64,000 nt of DNA from positions 6,386,001 through 6,450,000 of the forward strand of contig NZ_FPJG01000006.1 in assembly GCF_900119165.1 (NCBI RefSeq). Reading direction: 5' to 3'. The translations under genes were made by a program, and so were the position numbers. The DNA is from Amycolatopsis australiensis. GTDB lineage: Bacteria > Actinomycetota > Actinomycetes > Mycobacteriales > Pseudonocardiaceae. Below, one piece after another: positions 1 to 7,683 of the stretch (position 1 is the first letter of the stretch; each line of letters starts with the position of its first letter). Under the pieces are notes generated by a model. The model was not told where the DNA came from, ran no database searches, and saw only the letters and a list, made by a program, of their open reading frames with translations.

Positions 1-87
1 CCCACCGTGCTGCTGTCCGGCAGGCTGGCGGCCGACCGGATCACCGGCGCCGTGCCCGCCGGCCTCGTCCGGGAGGGCGCCCGGTGA
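1..87 (+). CDS. crtI: C-terminal end of a CrtI-like phytoene desaturase (partial)
   Basis: The window opens inside a gene. Its last 28 codons end with TGA at 85-87. The peptide contains [11 protein letters not shown], which resembles the C-terminal end of FAD-dependent phytoene desaturases (CrtI), where a GD...LSG-type segment closes the FAD site. The TGA overlaps the GTG start of crtB in a GTGA motif, so the two genes are translationally coupled. CrtI converts phytoene to lycopene, the substrate of the CrtYc/CrtYd cyclase encoded downstream. Only the tail is visible, so the call rests mainly on operon context. Another carotenoid oxidoreductase is possible. Confidence 0.55.
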   Translation, partial: PTVLLSGRLAADRITGAVPAGLVREGAR

Positions 88-1028
88 CCCGCCGCGAACT
101 CGACGCCGCCGGCATCACCCGGCCCGAACTGCGCCAGGCGTACCGGCGCTGCCGCGAGCTCAACGCCCGCCACGGCCGCACCTACTTCCTCGCCACCCGC
201 ATGCTCAGTCCCGCCCAGCGCCCGGCCGTCCACGCGCTCTACGGGTTCGCCCGCCGGCTCGACGACCTCGTCGACGAGCCCGCGCCCGGCGCCACCCCGG
301 AGTCGCTGGCCGCCACGCTGCGGGAGGTCGAAGCCGGCTTCCTGGAAGAACTCGCCGCCGGGCGCAGCGACGACCCGCTGCGGGCCGCCGTCATCGACAC
401 CGCCGCCCGGTACGGCATCCCGGAACCGTGCTTCCGCGCGTTCTTCACGTCGATGCGGATGGACCTCACGGTGACCGGCTACCCGACCCGCGCCGCGCTC
501 GACGAGTACGTGCACGGCTCGGCCGAGGTCATCGGGCTGCAGGTGCTGCCGGTCCTCGGCACCGTCGTCCCGCGGCAGGAAGCCGCGCCGCACGCCGCCG
601 CGCTCGGCAAGGCCTTCCAGCTGACCAACTTCCTGCGCGACGTCGCCGAAGACCTCGGCCGCGGCCGCGTCTACCTGCCCGCCGACGAGCTCGCCGCGTG
701 CGGTGTCGACCGCGACCGGCTGGCCTGGTGCGCCCGCACCGGCCGGATCGACCCGCCCGTGCGGCGGGCCCTCGCCGGCCAGGTCGCGCGCACCCGCCGC
801 GTCTACGCCGAAGCGCGGCCCGGCATCGCCATGCTGCACCCGGCTTCGCGACCCTGCGTGTCGACCGCGTATGCCCTCTACGGCGGGATACTCGACCGCG
901 TCGAAGCCGCGGAGTACAACGTCTTCGCCGGCCGGGCGCGCGTGCCCCGCCGCCGGCGGCTGGCCGCGGCCTGCGACGCGCTCGTCCGCGCCCACTGGGC
1001 CCGGCGGCGGCACCCGGTGGTGACCTGA
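84..1028 (+). CDS. crtB: phytoene synthase
   Basis: This 314-residue protein condenses two geranylgeranyl diphosphates to phytoene, the first committed step of carotenoid synthesis. It has both Asp-rich Mg-diphosphate motifs of the squalene/phytoene synthase family: DDLVD at residues 60-64 and DVAED at 186-190, followed by LGRGRVYLP. The length is normal for bacterial CrtB. The GTG start at 84 is fixed by the GTGA overlap with the upstream desaturase stop. The gene ends two bases before crtYc. The family assignment is clear and the role in isoprenoid pigment synthesis is supported by all the neighbours. Confidence 0.95.
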   Translation: MTRRELDAAGITRPELRQAYRRCRELNARHGRTYFLATRMLSPAQRPAVHALYGFARRLDDLVDEPAPGATPESLAATLREVEAGFLEELAAGRSDDPLRAAVIDTAARYGIPEPCFRAFFTSMRMDLTVTGYPTRAALDEYVHGSAEVIGLQVLPVLGTVVPRQEAAPHAAALGKAFQLTNFLRDVAEDLGRGRVYLPADELAACGVDRDRLAWCARTGRIDPPVRRALAGQVARTRRVYAEARPGIAMLHPASRPCVSTAYALYGGILDRVEAAEYNVFAGRARVPRRRRLAAACDALVRAHWARRRHPVVT

Positions 1029-1029
1029 C

Positions 1030-1356
1030 GTGGGCCGCGCCGAATACCTGCTCGTCCTCGGCGCCTGCGTGCTCGTGACGCTGCCGCTGGAGCTGGCCGG
1101 CGCCCGGGTGTACCGCCGGCCGGCCCGGCTGGCGCGCGCCGTCCTGCCGGTGGCGCTGGTGTTCCTGGTGTGGGACGCCCTGGCCATCGCGGCGGGTGTC
1201 TGGGACTTCGACCCGGCGTTCGTCTCCGGGCTGCGCGTGCCGTTCGGGATCCCGCTCGAAGAAGTGCTGTTCTTCGCCGTGGTGCCGATCTGCGGGGTGC
1301 TCACCTACGAGGCCGTCGGGCTCACCGGACGGCTGCTGCGGCGGGTGCGACGCTGA
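1030..1356 (+). CDS. crtYc: lycopene beta-cyclase subunit CrtYc
   Basis: This 108-residue hydrophobic protein has about three membrane segments and a PFGIPLEEVLFF motif at residues 71-82. That motif is the conserved acidic signature of the heterodimeric lycopene cyclase domain found in actinobacterial CrtYc/CrtYd and in fungal CarRP-type enzymes. It should act with CrtYd in the membrane to close both ends of lycopene, giving beta-carotene. The GTG start lies one base after the crtB stop, and the TGA at 1354-1356 shares its A with the ATG of crtYd. The small size is normal for this split cyclase. Confidence 0.9.
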   Translation: MGRAEYLLVLGACVLVTLPLELAGARVYRRPARLARAVLPVALVFLVWDALAIAAGVWDFDPAFVSGLRVPFGIPLEEVLFFAVVPICGVLTYEAVGLTGRLLRRVRR

Positions 1357-1673
1357 TGCCGTGGGGTTACACGGTTCCCGCGGCCGCCGCCGTGCTCACG
1401 GTCGTCGCGGCCGAGCTGTGGCTCCTGCGGACCGGCCTGTTCCGGCGGCCCGCGTACTGGGTCACGATGGCGATCGTCGTCGCGTTCCAGATCCCGGTCG
1501 ACGGATGGCTCACCAAGCTGTCCGCGCCGATCGTCCGCTACTCCCCCGGCGGCATCACCGGCTGGCGGTTCCCCTGGGACATCCCGGTGGAGGACTTCCT
1601 GTTCGGCTACGCCCTCGTCACCGCGGTCCTGCTCCTGTGGGAACGCGGGAAGCCGCGAAAGGACCGTGCATGA
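1356..1673 (+). CDS. crtYd: lycopene beta-cyclase subunit CrtYd
   Basis: This 105-residue integral membrane protein is the second half of the split lycopene cyclase. It carries the paired signature FPWDIPVEDFLFGY at residues 72-85, matching the motif in CrtYc. The ATG at 1356 overlaps the crtYc stop (TGATG). A longer in-frame reading upstream would run antisense-like through crtYc and is not credible. Together the two subunits make beta-carotene from lycopene. The stop overlaps the next gene by ATGA, keeping the whole operon translationally coupled. Confidence 0.9.
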   Translation: MPWGYTVPAAAAVLTVVAAELWLLRTGLFRRPAYWVTMAIVVAFQIPVDGWLTKLSAPIVRYSPGGITGWRFPWDIPVEDFLFGYALVTAVLLLWERGKPRKDRA

Positions 1674-2365
1674 ACCCCGACGGCCTGCCCCGCACCGAAG
1701 TGCCGGCGGCGTTCGACGCGGGCGCCGCCGCCTACGACCGGCTCGTCGGGCTGAACCCCGGCTACCACCGCGACCTGCGGATTTCGGCGCGCCGGCTGCT
1801 CGGCCGCGGCGGACGGCGGATCCTCGACGCCGGCTGCGGCACGGGCGCGTCCACGGCCGCGCTGCTGGCGGTCGCTCCGGGCGCGCGCGTCACGGCGATC
1901 GACGCGTCGGCCGCGATGCTCGCCGAGGCCCGCGCGAAACCCTGGCCGTCCACTGTGGACTTCCGGCACACGCCGGCCGAAGAGCCGCCCGAGGGTCCGT
2001 TCGACGCGATCTTCGCCGCGTACCTGGTCCGCAACCTCGCCGACCCCGACGCGACGCTGCGGCGGCTGCGGGGGCTGCTGCGTCCCGGCGGGACGATCGC
2101 GCTGCACGAGTACTCCGTGCGCGACTCCCGCCGCGCGCGCTGGGTGTGGAACGCGGTGTGCGGCGCGATCGTGATCCCGCTCGGGCGCGTCGCGACCGGC
2201 GACGCCACGCTCTACCGGCACCTGCGCCGCAGCGTGCTGGCGTTCGACGGGCTCGCCGACCTGGGCGACCGGCTGTCCCGGGCCGGCTTCACCGACGTCC
2301 GCACCGGCACCGTGCCCGGCTGGTCGCGCGGGATCGTCCACACGGTCCTGGGCACGGCGCCGTGA
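1670..2365 (+). CDS. crtT: SAM-dependent methyltransferase of the carotenoid operon (CrtT-like)
   Basis: This is a 231-residue class I methyltransferase with the SAM-binding loop ILDAGCGTGAS at residues 51-61 and a second acidic residue after VTAID. Streptomyces carotenoid clusters contain a comparable methyltransferase (CrtT) whose exact reaction is not settled. The gene is embedded between crtYd (ATGA overlap) and crtU (GTGA overlap), so it is co-translated with the pigment enzymes. The methyltransferase fold is certain. The carotenoid role is inferred from position, and a quinone or other isoprenoid substrate cannot be excluded. Confidence 0.75.
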   Translation: MNPDGLPRTEVPAAFDAGAAAYDRLVGLNPGYHRDLRISARRLLGRGGRRILDAGCGTGASTAALLAVAPGARVTAIDASAAMLAEARAKPWPSTVDFRHTPAEEPPEGPFDAIFAAYLVRNLADPDATLRRLRGLLRPGGTIALHEYSVRDSRRARWVWNAVCGAIVIPLGRVATGDATLYRHLRRSVLAFDGLADLGDRLSRAGFTDVRTGTVPGWSRGIVHTVLGTAP

Positions 2366-3864
2366 GCGCGGGACGCGACCGCCGGGCGGAGACGCACCCG
2401 GCACCCGGCGGGGTTCCCGACGCCGGGCTGCTCGGCCGCCGTCCGCGCGCCGCCGTCGTCGGAGGTGGCATCGCGGGGCTCGCCGCGGCGACCGGGCTGG
2501 CCGAACGCGGGGTCGCCGTCACGCTGTTCGAGCGCGAAGCCCACCTCGGCGGCCGCGCCGGCGGCTGGCCGGAGCGGCTCCCGGACGGCACCGCGGTCAC
2601 GATGAGCCGCGGCTTCCACGCGTTCTTCCGGCAGTACTACAACCTGCGGGCGCTGCTCGCCCGCACCGACCCCGGCCTGGACCGGTTCGCCCCGGTGCCC
2701 GACTACCCGCTGGTCGACCCGCACGGGCGCACCGACACGTTCGCGGGGCTGCCGCGGACGCCGCCGGTGAACGCGCTCGCGTTCGCCCTGCGCAGCCCGA
2801 CGTTCCGCGCCCGCGACCTGCTGCGCCTCGACGGGCGGCGGGCGCTGCCGCTGGCCACGGTACGGGTGCCCCGCGTCTACGAGCAGCTCGACCACCTCGA
2901 CGCCGCGTCCTTCCTGAGCGCGATCAACTTCCCCGCGGCGGCACGGCACCTCGCGTTCGAGGTGTTCTCACGCAGCTTCTTCGCCGACCCCGGCGAGCTT
3001 TCGGCGGCCGAGCTGGCGACGATGTTCCACCTGTATTTCCTGGGTTCGTCCGAAGGGCTGCTGTTCGACGTGCCGGCCGAGCCGTTCCCGCAGGCGCTGT
3101 GGAATCCCCTGGCCGAGTACCTCGCGGGGCGCGGCACCGACATCCGCTGCGGGACCGCCGTGGACGGGATCGTCCGGGCGGACGGCGGGTTCCGGGCCGG
3201 CGGTTCACGGTTCGACGCCGTGGTGCTGGCTTGCGACGTCCCGGGGCTGCGCCGGCTGGTCGCGGCGTCTCCGGAGCTGGGTACGCCGGCGTGGCGCGCG
3301 GCGATCGACGGCTTGCGCACGGCACCGCCGTTCGTGGTGCGGCGGCTGTGGCTCGACCGGCCGGTCGCGGCGGACCGGCCGGCGTTCCTCGGCACCGGGG
3401 GTCTCCCGCCACTGGACAACATCAGCGTCCTGGACCGGTACGAGGGCGAAGCCCGCCGGTGGACGCGACGCACGGGCGGCTCGGTGGTGGAGCTGCACGC
3501 GTACGCGTCGGACGGGGCGGGGCTCGACAAGCGCCTGCACGAGCTGTACCCGGAGACGGCGGGCGCCCGAGTGCTGGGGGAAATCACGCTGACGCGGCAG
3601 GACTGCCCGCTGTTCCCGGTCGGCGGTTTCGCGCACCGGCCGGGTGTCGCGACGCCCGAGCCGGGTCTGGTTCTGGCGGGCGACGCGATCCGGGTGGACC
3701 TCCCGGTGGCCTTGATGGAACGCGCGGCGACAACGGGCTGGGCGGCGGCGAACAGGCTGCTGACGGAGTGGGGCGTGGCGGGCCACCCGCTGCGCACGGT
3801 CCCGAACCACGGACGGCTCCGCTGGCTCGACCGCCTCACCCGGGCCAGCCCGGACACAACCTGA
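2362..3864 (+). CDS. crtU: CrtU-type beta-carotene desaturase/methylase (isorenieratene synthase)
   Basis: This 500-residue FAD-dependent oxidoreductase has the dinucleotide motif VVGGGIAGL near residues 32-40 and GGRAGG a little downstream. It also has the FHAFFRQYYNLR segment typical of the CrtU/isorenieratene synthase family and a C-terminal LAGDAIRVDLPVALMERA FAD-closure motif. CrtU desaturates and shifts a methyl group on each beta-ionone ring, converting beta-carotene to the aromatic isorenieratene. The GTG start overlaps the methyltransferase stop (GTGA). It is the last gene of the operon. The product assignment is by family and pathway context; a mono-aromatic product is also possible. 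Confidence 0.85.
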   Translation: MSAGRDRRAETHPAPGGVPDAGLLGRRPRAAVVGGGIAGLAAATGLAERGVAVTLFEREAHLGGRAGGWPERLPDGTAVTMSRGFHAFFRQYYNLRALLARTDPGLDRFAPVPDYPLVDPHGRTDTFAGLPRTPPVNALAFALRSPTFRARDLLRLDGRRALPLATVRVPRVYEQLDHLDAASFLSAINFPAAARHLAFEVFSRSFFADPGELSAAELATMFHLYFLGSSEGLLFDVPAEPFPQALWNPLAEYLAGRGTDIRCGTAVDGIVRADGGFRAGGSRFDAVVLACDVPGLRRLVAASPELGTPAWRAAIDGLRTAPPFVVRRLWLDRPVAADRPAFLGTGGLPPLDNISVLDRYEGEARRWTRRTGGSVVELHAYASDGAGLDKRLHELYPETAGARVLGEITLTRQDCPLFPVGGFAHRPGVATPEPGLVLAGDAIRVDLPVALMERAATTGWAAANRLLTEWGVAGHPLRTVPNHGRLRWLDRLTRASPDTT

Positions 3865-3974
3865 CGGGCGGCGGCGCTCGGCCCGGCCACCGCCCCGCGG
3901 CCCGCCGGGCACAACCCGACCGGCAGCGACCGCTGGGACCGCGGCCGCCGCCCGCCGACGGGCCGGGTGAGGGC

Positions 3975-4766
3975 TCAGCCGGTGATCCGGACGATGACCT
4001 GCTCGTTGGCGTAGGAGTAGCCCTCGTAGCTCACCGACACCCCGGTGCGCTCGACGTACTCCCGCAGCGCCCGGTACTCGTGCTCCTGCCAGCCCGGGAA
4101 GTTGAAGAACTCGTCGAACACGAGCACCGAGCCCGGCCGCAGCCGGGGGCCGACCAGGTCCAGGACCGTCTTCGTGGAGCTGTAGAGGTCCGCGTCGACG
4201 TGGACGAAGTCGACCGGTCCGGGGTGGGCGTCGAGGAAGCCCGGCAGGGTGTCGGAAAACCAGCCGACGACCAGTTCGGCGCCGGCGACGTCGGGCAGCC
4301 CGTCGACGCTGAAGCTGCCCGCCGGGAAGTCGACGCGCCAGTCTTCGGGCAGGCCCTCGAAGGAGTCGAAGCCGAACACGCCGCCGGAGGTCCGGGCGGC
4401 CGCGATGATCTTCAGTGTCGAGCCGGTGTAGACGCCGAATTCGAGCGCCATACCGCCGGTCGGCGCGAGGGAAAGCGCGTGTTCGAGGGTCCGGTGCGGA
4501 TCGTCGAACCGCGGCGCGTCGGGCATGTGGGCCCGGACGAATTCGGCGGATTCGTGGGCGGCTTGCCGGTCGGCCGCGTAGACGACGTCGCGCCGCGTGC
4601 GGATCTCGAACTCGATGAGCCGGTCGTAGATCCGCCGGTTCTCGGCCCGCAGTTCGGCAAGCTGCTCTTCCTGCCGTCTCAGCAGAGGGACGACGGCGTC
4701 CGTGACGGCGTTCATCAGCCGTGCCCGGATCGGTTGCAGCAGTCGGTCCCGCCAGGATGTGCCCAT
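3975..4766 (-). CDS. TylF/macrocin O-methyltransferase-like class I methyltransferase
   Basis: This protein of 263 residues from the chosen ATG (278 from an upstream ATG at 4811) has a class I SAM-binding region with LEFGVYTGSTLKI, FGFDSFEGLPEDW and VDFVHVDADLYSSTKT, then VFDEFFNFPGW. These are features of the TylF/NovP-type O-methyltransferase family, with metal-binding aspartates in the HVDADLY and FDEFF segments. The start at 4766 is preferred because a weak GAGAGGA precedes it, while the upstream ATG has no ribosome-binding site and a TTATACT promoter-like box lies inside that extension. It is convergent with crtU. The substrate is unknown; family members act on deoxysugars of natural products. 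Confidence 0.8.
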   Translation of the reverse strand: MGTSWRDRLLQPIRARLMNAVTDAVVPLLRRQEEQLAELRAENRRIYDRLIEFEIRTRRDVVYAADRQAAHESAEFVRAHMPDAPRFDDPHRTLEHALSLAPTGGMALEFGVYTGSTLKIIAAARTSGGVFGFDSFEGLPEDWRVDFPAGSFSVDGLPDVAGAELVVGWFSDTLPGFLDAHPGPVDFVHVDADLYSSTKTVLDLVGPRLRPGSVLVFDEFFNFPGWQEHEYRALREYVERTGVSVSYEGYSYANEQVIVRITG

Positions 4767-5146
4767 TGCCGAAGGGAGTCCTCTCGTCGCAGGCTGCGGA
4801 GTATAAGGCATCTGCCGAAGCGCGTTGCGAGACTCCGCCCGCCGGGCGAAATGTCCGACCTCAGCGTTCTCTCAGGAAACGCGCCGCCCGTCATCGGACG
4901 CCGGCGTCCGGGCGGCGTCGAGGATGAAGCCCCTCGCGGAGGCGGCCGCCGGCGGAGACCTCGGCAGCGGGCGGGCGATGGGCGTGGCCTGCGACAGTTC
5001 GGCGACGCCGGGTTCGCGGCCGGTGAGCGTCGGCTTTCCGGAGCCGGGCCGCGCGACGATCGCCAGGGCCTTCGTTCGCTCAGCTTCCCCTCAACAGCCT
5101 TGTCCTAGTCTCGATCGTGGCGCACCGGTTCGGGACGGGAGGTCTG

Positions 5147-5420
5147 ATGCCAGCAGGCGTGATCGTGGCCGTGATCTGTTCCCTCGGCACCGCCGCGTTG
5201 CTCGTGTGGGGACCACGGCTGATCTCGGCCGGCATTTCGACGGAGCCGCACGCGCATCTCCCGCGGCCACCCGTGGCTGCGGCTGAGCAGCCTCGTGACC
5301 GACCTGCCGGCCGCCCGCGCCGGTGAGGCACCGGGCCGCACCCGCGTCCGGGCTTCCCGCTCCTACCTGTCCTTCACCAACGCGACGGCCTTCAGCCCGA
5401 CCGACGTCCTGTTCAAGTGA
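5147..5420 (+). pseudogene. small membrane-protein gene, apparently frameshifted
   Basis: An ATG at 5147 with a strong GGGAGG site starts a frame encoding one membrane helix (VIVAVICSLGTAALLVWG) that degenerates after about 35 residues. A second frame (ending TGA 5418-5420) then reads coding-like sequence with RLSSLVTDLPAARAG and SYLSFTNATAFSP. This suggests a roughly 90-residue membrane protein broken by a frameshift near 5240-5265. Its last 58 bases overlap the 3' end of the opposing FtsW-like gene. I do not recognise the family. The whole call is tentative. Confidence 0.3.
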
Positions 5421-6700
5421 CGGCGGCGTGGCGCGTAGGGTACCGGCGCCGGCAGGCGCAGCAGGACGCCGAACTTGCCCGGCCCGTGGTGGCGCAGCGC
5501 CGCGACCGCTTGGGGCTCGTTGCGGGCGCAGTTGGCCAGGATGCCGAACAGCGCCATGGTGGCCAGGATCGACGATCCGCCGTAGGAAACCAGCGGCAAC
5601 GTCACCCCGGTGACCGGCAGCAGCCCCACCACGTACCCGATGTTGATCGCCGCCTGGGCCACGACCAGCAGGGTCAGCGTGCCGGCGACGATCCGGATCC
5701 ACGGGTCGAGGTTGCGGCGCGCGATCCGCATCCCGGCGATCGCCACGCCCGCGTACAACGCGATCACGAAGACGCAGCCGACGAAACCCAGCTCCTCGCC
5801 GATGAGCGCGAAGATGAAATCGTTCTGCACACCCGGCAGGTAGCCCCAGTTCGCGCTGCCCCGGCCCAGTCCCCGGCCGAAGAAGCCGCCGTCGGCCAGC
5901 GCGTACAACGCCTGGGTCGTCTGGTACGCATCGGCGCTCGGATCCGACGAGGCCGACAGGAACGACAGGACGCGCGCCGTCCGGTAGCCGGCACTCAGGG
6001 CGAGAACGGTGAACCCGGCGGCCGCGCCCACCAGCAGTGCGGCGAACAGCCGCGCCGGGATGCCCGCGAACCACAGCAGGCCCAGCATGACGATGCCGAG
6101 GGTGATGGTGCCGCTGAGGTTGGGCTGCGCCATGACGAGCGCGAACAGCACCAGCGTCACCGGCACCACGGGGACCATCAGGTGCCGCCACTTGTGCAGC
6201 AGGTGGTGCTTGGCGACCAGGACGTGCGCGCCCCACAGGGCGAGCGCCAGCTTGGCCAGCTCGATCGGCTGCACGGACTGCCCGGCGATGACGAACCAGC
6301 GTTGCGCGCCGCCACCGGTCGACCCGAGCGGGGTCAGCACGGCGACCAGCAGACCGGCCGACAGGGCCATCGCCTTCCCGGCCAGCCCGCGGATCTTCGC
6401 GATCGGCATCCGCAAGGCGAGCCAGAACACCGCGGCACCCAGGCCGACGTAGGTGATGTGCTTGAAGAACAAGCTGTACTGGCCACCGCCGGTGCGCGGG
6501 TCGTAGGACGACACCGACGAAGCGCTCAGCACCATCACCAGCCCCATGACCACGAGAATCCCCGTCAGGGCGAGCACCAGGTGGAAGGACGCCAGCGGGC
6601 GCGTCAGCCAGCCGACCAGTCCTTCGCGCACGGCGCTCATCCGTGACGCGGCCGTGCCGTCGCGCGCGGCGGACGGCGATCCGGGTCGGGCCGTTGGCAA
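5363..6700 (-). CDS. ftsW: FtsW/RodA-family SEDS peptidoglycan glycosyltransferase
   Basis: This 445-residue polytopic membrane protein has about ten helices. SEDS features include PQPLELAK-like QSVQPIELAKLALAL, MAQPNLSGTITL, the long loop ending VQNDFIFALIGEELGF (the conserved Asp region of the polymerase site) and the C-terminal LPLVSYGGSS motif. SEDS proteins polymerise lipid II together with a class B PBP at the septum or the elongation zone. The start is a TTG at 6700 preceded by AGGAG with a 6-base spacer; an internal ATG at 6640 is the alternative. It stands alone, outside a division cluster, so it may be an extra sporulation- or growth-specific copy. Confidence 0.85.
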   Translation of the reverse strand: MPTARPGSPSAARDGTAASRMSAVREGLVGWLTRPLASFHLVLALTGILVVMGLVMVLSASSVSSYDPRTGGGQYSLFFKHITYVGLGAAVFWLALRMPIAKIRGLAGKAMALSAGLLVAVLTPLGSTGGGAQRWFVIAGQSVQPIELAKLALALWGAHVLVAKHHLLHKWRHLMVPVVPVTLVLFALVMAQPNLSGTITLGIVMLGLLWFAGIPARLFAALLVGAAAGFTVLALSAGYRTARVLSFLSASSDPSADAYQTTQALYALADGGFFGRGLGRGSANWGYLPGVQNDFIFALIGEELGFVGCVFVIALYAGVAIAGMRIARRNLDPWIRIVAGTLTLLVVAQAAINIGYVVGLLPVTGVTLPLVSYGGSSILATMALFGILANCARNEPQAVAALRHHGPGKFGVLLRLPAPVPYAPRRRHLNRTSVGLKAVALVKDR

Positions 6701-6790
6701 TGGACACTCCTGTGGTTCGGCGCTTTCCCGGACCGTAGCCGGGCCCCGCTGACAGGAGGCTGAGAAAGCGGCCCGGGGTGCGCCGAACCG

Positions 6791-7315
6791 TCAGCCGATG
6801 CCGAGCACGGACTCGGCCGTCGTCCAGTCGGTGAGCATCGCGTCCTGGGCGGCGGTCAGCGTGACCCGGCCGGCGCAGACCGCCTTTTTCACCGCGTTCT
6901 CGACGGAGTCCTTGGTGTAGGAGTTCTCACTGCCGGCGTGCGGCTCCGGCCACAGGTTGCGTGGATCCCGCGGCGCGCCGCCGAGTTCGAGGGGCAGGAA
7001 GTGGTCCTCTTCGTAGTCGGACATCGCGGTGTCGGCGTAGCCGTAGTCGCGGATGCCTTGCTGTTTCAGGCTGTTGGTGTAAGTCGTCGGCGGGCGGATC
7101 GTCGCCGTCCAGCCGGACACGCAGATCGTCGAGCCGATCGTGGCCTGGGTGACGTCCGGGTTGAGCGCCCCGGGGGTGCAGGCCGGGTCCGGCAGCGGCA
7201 GATCAGCCTGCGAGCACGTCGAGGTGACCGTGCTCGCGTGCGCCGCGGGAGTGGCAACGCAGGCCAGGACGAGAGCGGCCACGGGCGCGACGGACCGCAA
7301 AAGGGTGACGGACAT
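6791..7315 (-). CDS. secreted HNH-like (D-H / N-L-W-P) protein
   Basis: This 174-residue protein begins with a Sec signal peptide cleaved near AAHA-ST. The mature C-terminal half has EEDHFLPLELGG followed by DPRNLWPEP. This resembles a compact HNH/beta-beta-alpha-metal nuclease core in which the DH supplies metal and base residues and the later Asn completes the site. Two cysteine pairs could form disulfides outside the cell. The ATG at 7315 is set by GGAGG seven bases upstream; a longer frame has no such site. It is divergent from a secreted sedolisin, with a 28-bp palindrome between them. Nuclease function is predicted, not proven; many homologues are annotated only as hypothetical. Confidence 0.65.
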   Translation of the reverse strand: MSVTLLRSVAPVAALVLACVATPAAHASTVTSTCSQADLPLPDPACTPGALNPDVTQATIGSTICVSGWTATIRPPTTYTNSLKQQGIRDYGYADTAMSDYEEDHFLPLELGGAPRDPRNLWPEPHAGSENSYTKDSVENAVKKAVCAGRVTLTAAQDAMLTDWTTAESVLGIG

Positions 7316-7532
7316 GGGAATCCTCCGGCAGCGGCGGGGACGGTGGACCGGACGCGTCCAGAGTCGGCGCCGCACGTGCCGGTCACCACCTACGTCGGTA
7401 GGGAATCGCCCGCCGACCAAAGTAGGTGGGGGTCAAAACGCCGGACCCGACGAAAGTCTGAGGCGGTTCGCGACGAAAGTCGGGCCCGCTCGCCCGTCGA
7501 TTCGTCCCGTTCGAGTCCGAAGGGGACGGCCT

Positions 7533-7560
7533 GGCCGAATGGTCCGCGGACCATTCGGCC
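7533..7560. promoter_or_regulatory. perfect 28-bp palindrome in a divergent intergenic region
   Basis: The arms GGCCGAATGGTCC and its exact complement GGACCATTCGGCC flank a central GC, giving a perfect dyad. It lies in the 368-bp gap between the divergent HNH-like gene and the sedolisin gene, about 125 bp before the sedolisin start. No T-tract follows, so it is more likely an operator for a dimeric regulator than an intrinsic terminator. A TATAAA box at about 7624 may be the sedolisin -10 element. Confidence 0.6.
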
Positions 7561-7683
7561 GAACCCCCGTGGTGGCAGCCGATGCCGATTGCGTCACCGC
7601 CGTCCACGAGCCTCCGGCGACTGTATAAACAGGACACCCATGGGATCCCCTGCCGATCGTCCGCATTCCCCCAGGAGGGATCG

